This document shows, piece after piece, positions 1 to 7,646 of a stretch of DNA of 64,000 bases. Source of the DNA: an uncultured Parabacteroides sp. (lineage in GTDB: Bacteria > Bacteroidota > Bacteroidia > Bacteroidales > Tannerellaceae); contig UQLN01000007.1 of the NCBI GenBank assembly GCA_900541965.1, forward strand, positions 1 to 64,000. Direction: 5' to 3'. Below the pieces are notes generated by a model. That model ran no database searches and was not told where the DNA came from. It worked only from the letters and a program-made list of their open reading frames with translations. Numbering within the stretch: the stretch's first letter is position 1; each line of letters opens with the position of its first letter. The position numbers and the translations under genes are program-made.

Positions 1-2545
1 CTACATAATAGGTTGAAATCAGTCCTTTGGCATTGGCTTCGTAACGGGTGATTTCGGAAGTGGCATCGCCTAAGGTGAAAGAGGCACCGTAGCTGAATGG
101 CTTTTTCCCTAATGTGAAGTTATCGTTCCAGGCGATTGTCAGTTCGAACCCTTTGGTCCTTAAATCTCCCGCATTCTGCTTGGGAGAGGAGGCGCCGAAT
201 ACGCCGGGAAGAGAAAGGCCGTTCACCAGCATATCGGTGGTATTGCGCACATAGTAATCGCCGGTGAAACTCAGCCGGTTGTTTAATACGTTAAAGTCCA
301 GTCCCAGATTGATTGTGGTTGCTTTTTCCCAGGTCAGATTCTCGGAGACAGGGTTCGGGACACCTACGTTATAGGATTTCTTACCGTCTATCAGCCAGTT
401 GGATTGCGTGGCGGACATGGCGGATATATACGGGTAATAGTTCGAGCCGCTCAACTGGTTTCCCAATGTCCCGTATGAGGCTCTGATTTTCAGGTTTTCC
501 ACATATTTATTGGCCGGGGCAAACCATTCTTCTTCGCTGATTCTCCAACCTGCGGAAACGGAGGGGAAGAAGCCGAAGCGTTTGCCGGATTTGTATTTGG
601 AGGTTCCGTCGTACCGTCCGTTTACTTCAATCAGGTATCTGTCTTTGTAGTCGTAGTTGACACGGAAGAAAGCACCGAAAAGTTCGTATTCGTACTGTCC
701 GCCGGTGGCTAAGGCTTCTCCGGTTCCCAGGTTCAGGTCGTTGAGGGTATTGGATATCAAGTCATATTTTTGTCCCATCACGCGGTGATGCTTCTTGTTC
801 TCGTAATTGATACCTCCGGTAAAGCCGAATGAATGGTCTTTTATTGATTTGTCGAATGAAAGATATGCGTTTGCCACATGCATGGGGTCATACCAGATGG
901 TCTTTTTATAGTAGTCTGTGTTGAAGTTCGGGATTTCCTGCAATACGCCCGGTTGGATGGAATAGTATTCTTTTCCGCGGCGGTACCAGTCGTCTGCCAT
1001 ATAGAATTGGAAGGTATAGTCTGCTTTGAATTTAAGGTCTTTGGTGATGGTAGCTTCCAGCGCCAGTGTTTCTTTCAGTTCATGTACGCCTTTTTTCCCT
1101 TTCGAGACATCGCTCAATAGATTGGCAATGCGTCCGTCTGCTATGGAATAACTGTTTTTCATGGTGTTGTAGGTGAATGTGCCGTCCGGATTCATCGGTG
1201 CATAGCAGGGGAGGGCATGTACGTTCACATTCTGCCAGTTTTCGTTTGTTTCACCTTCCATGCCGGGATAAGTGTATTTCTTATCGAAATATTGAACGTT
1301 GTTGGTTATTTTCAGCCAGGGAGTGAGTTGTACATTGATTTTGGTGGTTAATGTAAAGGATTGATAATCTTCGGTATTCTTTTTCAACATCCCTTTCTTG
1401 TTGTAGTAACTGCCGGAAATCATATAATTGACTTTGTCGGTACCGCCGGACATATTGATACTGTGGGAATGCGAAGGCATCCAGTCTTTATACAGGAAAT
1501 GCCACCAGTCCCAGTTGCCGTAATAATTATAAATATCTTTTCCTTTGTAGGGGGCAACGACAATCCAGGGACGGTCCGGATGCTCCGTTTTATCGTACCG
1601 GCGGGCTTCCAATGCTGCCATATCCTCTTCCGAATAGCCTGTATAGGTTTTGCCTGTCGCATTTTTGAATGCGGCATCGTTTAATGTTACATAATCATAT
1701 CCGGTGGTAAGGAAATCGGTAGAGACGGTCGGGGTGGAGAATGCTACATACCCATCGTAACTGATTTGCATTTTACCGGCTTTGGCTGACTTGGTTGTGA
1801 CCAACACTACTCCGAATGCTCCACGGGCACCGTAAATGGCGGCGGAGGCGGCATCTTTCAATACGGATATGGATTCGATATCTGACGGATTCAGGCGGTT
1901 CAGGTCGCCGGGAACTCCATCTACCAGTACAAGAGGGGAGTCGCCGTTTATAGAGCCTGTACCGCGGATATTGATGGAACCGCCTTGTCCGGGAGCTCCG
2001 GAGCCTACCGCTACTTTTACGTTGGGCATGGTTCCCTGAATCATTTGGGCTACGGTATTGACCGGACGGTTGGCAAGGTCTTTGGAGGTAATCTGGCTGA
2101 CGGAACCTGTCAGGTTTACTTTCTTTTGGGTTCCGTAACCGACTACCACGACTTCTTCCAGGTTTTGTGTATCTTCCAATAAGATGATCTGTAGGTCTTT
2201 ATCTCCTTTAGGGGCTATCTCTTTGGGAATATATCCGATGTAGGAAACAGATAATCCCGAGCCTTGGGCGATTTCCAAGGAGAATCTGCCGTCTACATCT
2301 GTGATGGTTCCGTTGGTGGTTCCTTTTTCCATGATGTTGGCTCCGATAATCGGTTCGCCGTGCTCGTCGGTTATGACTCCTGTGACTTTCTTTTTATGGT
2401 CAGTCTGCGGAACTGATGAATTTCCGGAAGCGTGGTCTGAATGTGTGCCATGGGCCGGGCTGCCTGTTTGTGTTTCGATAGCAGAAAGCGGCAGTGTACA
2501 CAAGAAACTGAAGATGAAAAGAGATAACAATGTTTTTGTTTTCAT
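1..2545 (-). CDS. SusC/RagA-family TonB-dependent outer-membrane receptor, 3' end beyond the window
   Basis: The reading frame is open on the minus strand from an ATG at 2545 to the left edge, about 848 codons, with no stop reached. It starts with a signal peptide (MKTKTLLSLFIFSF) and a carboxypeptidase-like domain (around GVITDEHGEPIIGANI). A plug domain follows (VVVGYGTQKK, then NIRGTGSINGDSPLVLVDGVPGD), and then beta-barrel sequence. The family forms the energised transport pore for glycans or peptides and is normally followed by a SusD lipoprotein, which would lie off the left edge. The missing part is the last portion of the barrel. The substrate cannot be told from this sequence. The family call is firm. 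Confidence 0.93.
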   Translation of the reverse strand, partial: MKTKTLLSLFIFSFLCTLPLSAIETQTGSPAHGTHSDHASGNSSVPQTDHKKKVTGVITDEHGEPIIGANIMEKGTTNGTITDVDGRFSLEIAQGSGLSVSYIGYIPKEIAPKGDKDLQIILLEDTQNLEEVVVVGYGTQKKVNLTGSVSQITSKDLANRPVNTVAQMIQGTMPNVKVAVGSGAPGQGGSINIRGTGSINGDSPLVLVDGVPGDLNRLNPSDIESISVLKDAASAAIYGARGAFGVVLVTTKSAKAGKMQISYDGYVAFSTPTVSTDFLTTGYDYVTLNDAAFKNATGKTYTGYSEEDMAALEARRYDKTEHPDRPWIVVAPYKGKDIYNYYGNWDWWHFLYKDWMPSHSHSINMSGGTDKVNYMISGSYYNKKGMLKKNTEDYQSFTLTTKINVQLTPWLKITNNVQYFDKKYTYPGMEGETNENWQNVNVHALPCYAPMNPDGTFTYNTMKNSYSIADGRIANLLSDVSKGKKGVHELKETLALEATITKDLKFKADYTFQFYMADDWYRRGKEYYSIQPGVLQEIPNFNTDYYKKTIWYDPMHVANAYLSFDKSIKDHSFGFTGGINYENKKHHRVMGQKYDLISNTLNDLNLGTGEALATGGQYEYELFGAFFRVNYDYKDRYLIEVNGRYDGTSKYKSGKRFGFFPSVSAGWRISEEEWFAPANKYVENLKIRASYGTLGNQLSGSNYYPYISAMSATQSNWLIDGKKSYNVGVPNPVSENLTWEKATTINLGLDFNVLNNRLSFTGDYYVRNTTDMLVNGLSLPGVFGASSPKQNAGDLRTKGFELTIAWNDNFTLGKKPFSYGASFTLGDATSEITRYEANAKGLISTYYV

Positions 2546-2736
2546 GTGGTTAGTAAATAAGGGAGTGAATACTGAACTTTTTACACGGGTTTTTCTTTTA
2601 TTTTTAAAGTTTTTAATGGGTGGCTTGCTCTGTCCGGAATGTTACTTGTTTTCCCTTTTCAAGTTCAAGCCGTGTTTTTCATTGGGTGTGGTCTGTTCGA
2701 TAATTTAGGCGACTTAACTATCTCGAGACATGGCGG

Positions 2737-2744
2737 CAAATATA
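2737..2744 (-). promoter_or_regulatory. -7 promoter element (TATATTTG) for the left-edge SusC gene
   Basis: The minus strand reads TATATTTG here, matching the Bacteroidetes -7 consensus TAnnTTTG. It would give a leader of about 185 nt before the SusC start at 2545. I see no clear -33 TTTG partner. Apart from this box and the hairpin at 2796-2848, I see nothing else in the gene-free stretch 2546-2900. Confidence 0.5.
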
Positions 2745-2795
2745 GATAAAAATGTATAAATAAGCAGGTTAAAATCTTTTTTTATTGTAATTTAT

Positions 2796-2848
2796 AAACC
2801 GTCTTTCTTTCCGGGCAAGAGTCGGAACCCGGGAAGAAGAGACGGTTT
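2796..2848 (-). terminator. Stem-loop downstream of the fimbrillin-like gene
   Basis: AAACCGTCT at 2796-2804 pairs with AGACGGTTT at 2840-2848. Inside, a GC-rich arm (CCGGG against CCCGG) extends the stem. It lies 53 nt past the stop of the minus-strand gene ending at 2901 and is followed on that strand by A/T-rich sequence without a strong T-run. It is probably the transcript end separating that gene from the SusC gene. Confidence 0.55.
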
Positions 2849-2900
2849 GATTATATTTAGTTAGAGGATGAATCGTTAGTATGATGGGGAATATCTCCCT

Positions 2901-3842
2901 TTAAACTTTCTTTTTCATAGGAGCCCATTCCGAGATACTGGTGTTTTCCAGTTTTAATTTCTTACCGTTAAAGGATAGGGAGTACTGGTATTTCTCTCCT
3001 TTTTTCCACAGGGTATGTGACGGGACTTTGAAAGTGAAGGTTTCATTGTTTATCCTGAAAAGCACTTCAACGTCTCCTTTGGAAATTTCCTGAGGGGTAG
3101 GCATTACTTTTATTTGCAGTGGGTCGGATAGGACAGGAGTTAACATTTGCAGTTCTCCGAGTTCTAAGCGAGTGGATGCGTTATTTCCTGCATCTCTTTT
3201 TATTTCCCCTGTTTTAATGTTGAGGAAACCTCTGTAGAACAGGGTTGTTCCACCTGCTTTATTGCCTACCTGTATGGAACTGAGAAGATAACATCCCTTT
3301 GTTTCTGGAGTTAAATGTATCTGGAAACTTAAAAGTGACAAAGCATGATTCATATCTAAAAGAGCTACCGGGGATATTTTATTGATAGCCTTTTGTCCCT
3401 TGGTTTGTGAACCATACATATAATCTATGCTTTGGGTGGCATCCGAGGATACTTTTACCGGGATATTTTCCGGATCGAAGCTCGCCGTATTCTGATAAGG
3501 AGAGTAGGCATAAACGATGGCAGGTTCGCTGTCGAGGAATACAGGTCTTTCCTGTTCCCAGTTCAGCTTTCTGTTTTCTTGCCAGGCTTCTGCCCGTATA
3601 TTTTTATAATGAGTATTACCGTTGTATATGTCGCCGGTGTTTTCAGAGACGACATATAGACCGATAACCGAGCCTGCAGTAAATTCCTGGATAAGATTGG
3701 GCGATTGAGAAGTGAGGGTTTTAGTTACGATTTGAAGAGGTTCTTTGTTTAGATGGAAACTCTGCATAACCCGTTCATCATTCAGGTCCGAACAACTGGT
3801 AATACTCATTATTAATAAGATTAAAGGCACTAACTTATTCAT
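2901..3842 (-). CDS. Fimbrillin-like (Mfa-like) surface lipoprotein
   Basis: A 313-residue lipoprotein. The N-terminus has a short hydrophobic segment ending in SITSC, a lipobox with Cys17. The body contains the layout usual for fimbrillin/Mfa-like proteins of Bacteroidales: an early glycine/valine strand (GSVIGLYVVSENTGDIYNG), a YAYSPY motif near residue 113, a YMYGSQ motif near 142 and a conserved NHALSLLSFQIHLT strand near 165. Family members form or cap cell-surface pili. It stands alone, without a recognisable fimbrial operon, and faces away from the AraC gene at 4047, 204 bp away. Its partners and role are not evident. The family assignment comes from fold-level motifs and is fairly sure; the pilus role is inferred. 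Confidence 0.72.
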   Translation of the reverse strand: MNKLVPLILLIMSITSCSDLNDERVMQSFHLNKEPLQIVTKTLTSQSPNLIQEFTAGSVIGLYVVSENTGDIYNGNTHYKNIRAEAWQENRKLNWEQERPVFLDSEPAIVYAYSPYQNTASFDPENIPVKVSSDATQSIDYMYGSQTKGQKAINKISPVALLDMNHALSLLSFQIHLTPETKGCYLLSSIQVGNKAGGTTLFYRGFLNIKTGEIKRDAGNNASTRLELGELQMLTPVLSDPLQIKVMPTPQEISKGDVEVLFRINNETFTFKVPSHTLWKKGEKYQYSLSFNGKKLKLENTSISEWAPMKKKV

Positions 3843-3868
3843 ATATTATGTCACTTTTTATTACTATT

Positions 3869-3883
3869 TACATTTGCAAATGT
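3869..3883 (+). promoter_or_regulatory. -7 element inside a 14-bp palindrome in the divergent AraC/fimbrillin region
   Basis: TACATTTG at 3869-3876 matches TAnnTTTG on the plus strand, toward the AraC gene at 4047. It sits in the perfect palindrome ACATTTGCAAATGT (3870-3883). The palindrome could be an operator controlling both divergent genes; that is inference from symmetry and position. Confidence 0.45.
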
Positions 3884-4046
3884 CGGAGGTTTGGTTGTGT
3901 CCGAGGCGGCATTCGGTATAAAAAGCGCGGTGAAATCGTACAAAAAGGACCGTTCAAATTATCTGGATGCTTCAAATTGTATAATAATGGTGCAAATCAA
4001 CTATATTGCGCTCCAAATTGTTTAATTAGCAATAGGGGATATACGT

Positions 4047-5180
4047 ATGTTGGATAAAATACAATTAATATTAAGTTTCCAGATTATAGCGTTATGCATT
4101 TTTGGAGGAACCACTTTGTTGTTGCGGGCAAATAAACGCCGTGCAAAGCGAATATTGGGGTGGGGAATGTATTTGTGGGCTTTTCTCGCATTAATGAGAG
4201 TGTCGGTAAACTGGCTTTTGGCGGACGATAAAGAAGCCTTTCATCCGGATGTACTTATTATGGGATGTGTGGTTACTTCGATGTTGGCTTCTTATGTGAT
4301 AGAAGTGCTGAGACCGGGTTATCTTACTGCCAAACGTTTTTTATTGCTTGTCTCGCCTATATTGACAGTCGGATTCATGTATTTGGGATATCGGCTATCC
4401 GGAGGTGAAATTCATACGTTTTATTCGGTCAAGTCTGTTTTTGAATCGTTTGACTTGGATGTCTTCTTGCGTATGGTAATATTTCTTTTGATGCTTGGCT
4501 ATATGTCTTTGCCTGTCTTTTTGGTTATTAAGTATAATGCTGAATACAGGAGGTATCTGGAAGAAATTGTTTCCGATCCGGATGAATATGACTTGGACTG
4601 GCTTAAAAAGGTGATGATTATTATGGTCTCCATGTATGTTTTATATCTGGCATTATTGTTTACGGATATACCTTTATTGTATGTGATTAATAAAGTCTTA
4701 TTGTTACTTGTCTGGTATTACTTCTTCTATAAAGCGTTATTCCTTAAAATAATCGTTTCAGACAGGTCTTTCCATAAAGGTTGGAATATGCCGTACCATC
4801 AGGATGATGACGATGAAAATAATGATGACGATGAAGAACAGCGCTATTTGCTTTCCCAACGTTATGCCGAAGAGGTACGGATTTGGTTTGAAAAAGAAAA
4901 GCCTTATTTACGGGATGATTTACGTCTGACCGATTTGCAACGGGTATTTCCTATGAGCCGTTCCTATCTTTCCCAGCTTTTTAACAGGGATTTGGGACAG
5001 TCTTTCTCTGATTATGTCAACCAGTTCCGTGTGGAAGAGTGCAAACGTTTGATGGATGCCGAACCGCAAACCAGCTTGCAGGAGATTGCAGAGCGTTCCG
5101 GATTCCATTCTATCAGTACTTTCCGCCGTGCTTTCCAGAAATATACGGGAATCATTCCTTCCGAGTATAAAAGGAGTTGA
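4047..5180 (+). CDS. Membrane-anchored AraC-family transcriptional regulator
   Basis: A 377-residue protein. The first ~235 residues are mostly hydrophobic and appear to form about seven membrane segments. An acidic linker follows (DQDDDDENNDDDEEQ-like, near residues 250-263). The C-terminal ~100 residues form an AraC-type DNA-binding domain with two helix-turn-helix units: RSYLSQLFNRDLGQSF and a second ending in FRRAFQKYTGIIPSEYK. Such proteins are thought to sense a signal at or in the membrane and act directly on DNA. It diverges from the fimbrillin-like gene, which is the obvious candidate target. The start at 4047 follows a 5' region with a good -7 box. Family confident; ligand and targets unknown. 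Confidence 0.88.
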   Translation: MLDKIQLILSFQIIALCIFGGTTLLLRANKRRAKRILGWGMYLWAFLALMRVSVNWLLADDKEAFHPDVLIMGCVVTSMLASYVIEVLRPGYLTAKRFLLLVSPILTVGFMYLGYRLSGGEIHTFYSVKSVFESFDLDVFLRMVIFLLMLGYMSLPVFLVIKYNAEYRRYLEEIVSDPDEYDLDWLKKVMIIMVSMYVLYLALLFTDIPLLYVINKVLLLLVWYYFFYKALFLKIIVSDRSFHKGWNMPYHQDDDDENNDDDEEQRYLLSQRYAEEVRIWFEKEKPYLRDDLRLTDLQRVFPMSRSYLSQLFNRDLGQSFSDYVNQFRVEECKRLMDAEPQTSLQEIAERSGFHSISTFRRAFQKYTGIIPSEYKRS

Positions 5181-5274
5181 TGTTGCTGGTTATGGTAATT
5201 ATTATTTTGCAAAATGGAACAGTCCAGATTCAGAAGTGGCACCTTATTAGTAAATATCCGTAATTGTGGGAAAT

Positions 5275-5301
5275 AAAAAAGGACAGAATTCAATTCTGCC
5301 C
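5275..5301 (-). terminator. Intrinsic terminator of ychF
   Basis: On the minus strand GGGCAGAATT, a one-base loop region and AATTCTGTCC form a 10-bp stem (one G-U pair) followed by six T residues (5280-5275). It lies 25 nt beyond the ychF stop and faces the convergent AraC gene, so it may also serve that transcript. Confidence 0.82.
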
Positions 5302-5325
5302 TTACATTGTCTTTATAGAAATGTT

Positions 5326-6429
5326 TTATACGTTGAAACGGAAATGCATGATGTCGCCGTCTTGTACGACATATTCTTTTCCTTCCACACTCATTTTACC
5401 CGCTTCTTTAACGGCAGCTTCCGATCCGTAAGAGATATAGTCGTTGTATTTGATGACTTCGGCGCGGATAAAGCCTTTTTCAAAGTCTGTATGGATAACA
5501 CCGGCACATTGCGGGGCTTTCCAACCTTTAAGGAAGGTCCAGGCACGAACTTCATCGGGACCGGCTGTCAGGAAGGTTTGCAGGTTCAACAGTTTATAAG
5601 CTGATTTAATCAGGCGGTTTACTCCGGATTCTTCCAAACCGATTTCTTCCAGGAACATCTGGCGTTCTTCGTATGTCTCGAATTCGGCAATTTCACTTTC
5701 AATCTTAGCGGCAACCACCAGGATTTCGGCATTTTCGTCTTTTACTGCTTCACGTACCGCATCTACGTATTTATTTCCGTTTACTGCGCTGGCCTCATCT
5801 ACGTTGCAGACGTACATGACCGGTTTGTTTGTCAGCAGAAACAGGTCGTGTGCTATTCTTTCTTCGTCTTTTGTGTCGAATGTGACGGTACGGGCGCTTT
5901 TTCCCTGTTCGATGGCTTCTTTATATTTGCAAAGAACTTCGTAAGCTATTTTTGCTTGTTTATCGCCTCCTGTCTGAGCTTGTTTCTGCACTTTGGCAAT
6001 ACGGCTGTCGATAGTTTCCAAGTCTTTAATCTGTAATTCCGCATCGATAATTTCTTTATCGCGAACCGGGTCGACACAACCGTCTACATGAACGATATTA
6101 TCATCGTCGAAGCAACGCAGTACATGCAGGATAGCATCCGTTTCGCGGATGTTGGCAAGGAATTTATTTCCTAAACCTTCCCCTTTGCTGGCACCTTTTA
6201 CCAGACCGGCAATATCCACAATTTCTACAGTGGTGGGGATTACGCGCTGAGGGTGTTCTATCTCAGCCAATTTGTTCAGGCGTTCATCCGGTACGGTAAT
6301 TACACCTACGTTCGGTTCGATTGTACAGAACGGGAAGTTTGCCGATTGCGCTTTTGCATTGGATAAGCAATTGAAAAGAGTAGATTTTCCGACATTAGGA
6401 AGACCTACGATGCCACATTGTAATGCCAT
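5326..6429 (-). CDS. ychF: Redox-regulated ATPase YchF (Obg-family P-loop NTPase)
   Basis: A 367-residue protein, the usual family length. Walker A is GLPNVGKST at residues 8-16, and switch/Walker B sequence DIAGLVKGASKGEGLGNKFL follows near 72. The position that reads NKxD in Obg GTPases is altered, as expected for the ATP-binding YchF branch. The TGS-like C-terminal domain ends EYVVQDGDIMHFRFNV. YchF binds ribosomes and is linked to stress and redox responses. It is a single-gene unit with its own -7 element upstream and a terminator downstream. Very sure. Confidence 0.97.
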   Translation of the reverse strand: MALQCGIVGLPNVGKSTLFNCLSNAKAQSANFPFCTIEPNVGVITVPDERLNKLAEIEHPQRVIPTTVEIVDIAGLVKGASKGEGLGNKFLANIRETDAILHVLRCFDDDNIVHVDGCVDPVRDKEIIDAELQIKDLETIDSRIAKVQKQAQTGGDKQAKIAYEVLCKYKEAIEQGKSARTVTFDTKDEERIAHDLFLLTNKPVMYVCNVDEASAVNGNKYVDAVREAVKDENAEILVVAAKIESEIAEFETYEERQMFLEEIGLEESGVNRLIKSAYKLLNLQTFLTAGPDEVRAWTFLKGWKAPQCAGVIHTDFEKGFIRAEVIKYNDYISYGSEAAVKEAGKMSVEGKEYVVQDGDIMHFRFNV

Positions 6430-6472
6430 TATAAATTGTTGTTATGATTTGTTTTATACCTATTTCAGCCTG

Positions 6473-6480
6473 CAAAGATA
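6473..6480 (-). promoter_or_regulatory. -7 promoter element (TATCTTTG) of ychF
   Basis: The minus strand reads TATCTTTG, 44 nt upstream of the ychF ATG. This exact octamer recurs upstream of mnmG, the metalloprotease, the sialidase, the DUF389 gene and the histidine kinase in this window. No convincing -33 box is visible. Confidence 0.6.
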
Positions 6481-6535
6481 ACTAATTTGGCTGTATTCTT
6501 GGATAGTAAGCCGAAAAATTGGGATTTATAGAGCT

Positions 6536-6578
6536 GGAGGGCAAATCAAAAGTGTAGGCCGTACTTTTGATGCCCTCC
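6536..6578. repeat. 16-bp inverted repeat with 2-nt bulge between ychF and the downstream gene
   Basis: GGAGGGCA then TCAAAAGT (6536-6553, with AA inserted between them) pairs with ACTTTTGATGCCCTCC at 6563-6578 around a 9-nt loop. No T-run follows on either strand, so it is not a classical intrinsic terminator. It lies 68 nt past the end of the minus-strand gene stopping at 6647 and may still mark that transcript's end. Confidence 0.6.
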
Positions 6579-6646
6579 TGTCTACATTCAGAAAAATAAA
6601 AAATCATTGGCCCTTGTCCTGGCGAGGAGTAAGGGAGGTATTCGGA

Positions 6647-7336
6647 TTAATAATCCAGTATTGCACGTACTTGTCGCTTTTCTTTTTTGGGACATATATC
6701 GGGAGTTCCTGTTCCCATATTGAAGGTCACTCCCAAATCTATCATTGCATTGTCTTTGCACCAATATTCTTCATCGTATAACATAGTTCCCTGCTGTTTG
6801 GCAAGGCAAAGATTCAATTCTTGCTGTTTGCTGTATAAAGTCGTTAGGTTTAGCATATCCGGCAAATGCCAGGTACCCAAAATATCATCCGATATTGTTT
6901 CGCAATGGATTAAGCTGTCATAGTAATTAAACGTTTGTTCATGAAGTGACATAATTGAACCTTTATATATTAAAATATCCGGTTCCGCTTTCAGATTAGG
7001 GCATTCTGCCCCGGATTGTATAACAATACCTCCGGCATAATAATCTCCCACAGCGGGTATATCCAAAAGAGGGAGGTGAATGCCTTTGGCTATTTCATAT
7101 CCTTTCCCCGGATAATAATATATAAAATGATTTAAAGAAGTAGTAAAACGGATGGAGCGGACATGACTTATCTCATCCGGTATGGCGATTGAGATGCCTT
7201 GATTAGACAGGTCGATATCCGACGTGGTGATGCGCAGGGAAGGAACATCTTCGGAAATAAACTCGAATGCTGCTTTCAATACCGATGTAGGAAGATTCTC
7301 TGGGAGTATGAAATACATAACCGCTCTGTTGCCCAT
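6647..7336 (-). CDS. Protein of uncertain function with a DUF1566/FISUMP-like C-terminus; probably 5'-truncated
   Basis: A 229-residue frame. The C-terminal third (GTWHLPDMLNLTTLYSKQQ, then an ending RQVRAILDY) resembles the DUF1566/FISUMP pattern of a WRLPSxxEL block and a final RVRCVRDF-like strand. The middle (GDYYAGGIVIQSG) also fits. No signal peptide is present, although such proteins are normally exported, and the frame stays open upstream to a TGA at about 7378 without another ATG. The start at 7336 is therefore uncertain and the gene looks like the 3' remnant of a longer surface protein. The hairpin at 7367-7440 abuts it. Homology is weak; treat as hypothetical. Confidence 0.5.
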   Translation of the reverse strand: MGNRAVMYFILPENLPTSVLKAAFEFISEDVPSLRITTSDIDLSNQGISIAIPDEISHVRSIRFTTSLNHFIYYYPGKGYEIAKGIHLPLLDIPAVGDYYAGGIVIQSGAECPNLKAEPDILIYKGSIMSLHEQTFNYYDSLIHCETISDDILGTWHLPDMLNLTTLYSKQQELNLCLAKQQGTMLYDEEYWCKDNAMIDLGVTFNMGTGTPDICPKKEKRQVRAILDY

Positions 7337-7366
7337 CTGTTCCCGTGGATGGAGGATATAATAAAA

Positions 7367-7440
7367 GCGTGGGAACTGTCATCTACCCAAGCAAGAGGTA
7401 TCGCCAAACACCTATCCCGCAGATAGACAACAGCCCACGC
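7367..7440 (-). ncRNA. Candidate structured RNA: 74-nt extended hairpin
   Basis: The minus-strand RNA folds end to end. GCGUGGG pairs with CCCACGC, CUGU with ACAG, UCUA with UAGA, GCGGG with CUUGC, and AGGUGU with AUACCU, around the loop UUGGCG. Three pairs are G-U on the minus strand and would be A-C mismatches on the plus strand, so the minus strand is the likely RNA. UUUU follows at 7366-7363. It lies between polA and the truncated-looking gene. It could be a small RNA, an attenuator or a mobile palindrome. I could not match it to 4.5S, 6S or a known riboswitch. Confidence 0.5.
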
Positions 7441-7646
7441 TTAATGTTATATATACTATATATATATACAAAAAACGTGAGGCATTTGTTGTCTACTGTC
7501 CTTGCGTGATAAAAATTGGCGATTTTCTTGCTTAAGGACAATATGATAACGCTTCTGTTTTCAGTTATATGTATGCAACGCTTTGCAAAAGAATAAAGCA
7601 AAGATAGTATAAAGATATGAATTATAAGAACTCTGCTTTGAATTTC
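7441..7646. other. AT-rich intergenic region after polA with a -7 box and a second copy of a hairpin arm
   Basis: A minus-strand -7 box TATCTTTG lies at 7599-7606, just past the polA stop, and could start transcription toward the hairpin at 7367-7440. Plus-strand TGTTGTCTA at 7487-7495 is the reverse complement of TAGACAACA at 7424-7432 in the hairpin's 5' arm. An RNA covering both could therefore fold in two ways. A TA-rich alternating run occupies about 7447-7469. No coding sequence is apparent. Confidence 0.4.

Noticed and set aside
7367..7440. Hairpin considered as 4.5S (SRP) RNA or 6S RNA
   Set aside because: It lacks the GGAAG-type tip and AGCAG side of SRP domain IV, and it is too short and too fully paired for a 6S RNA with a central bubble.
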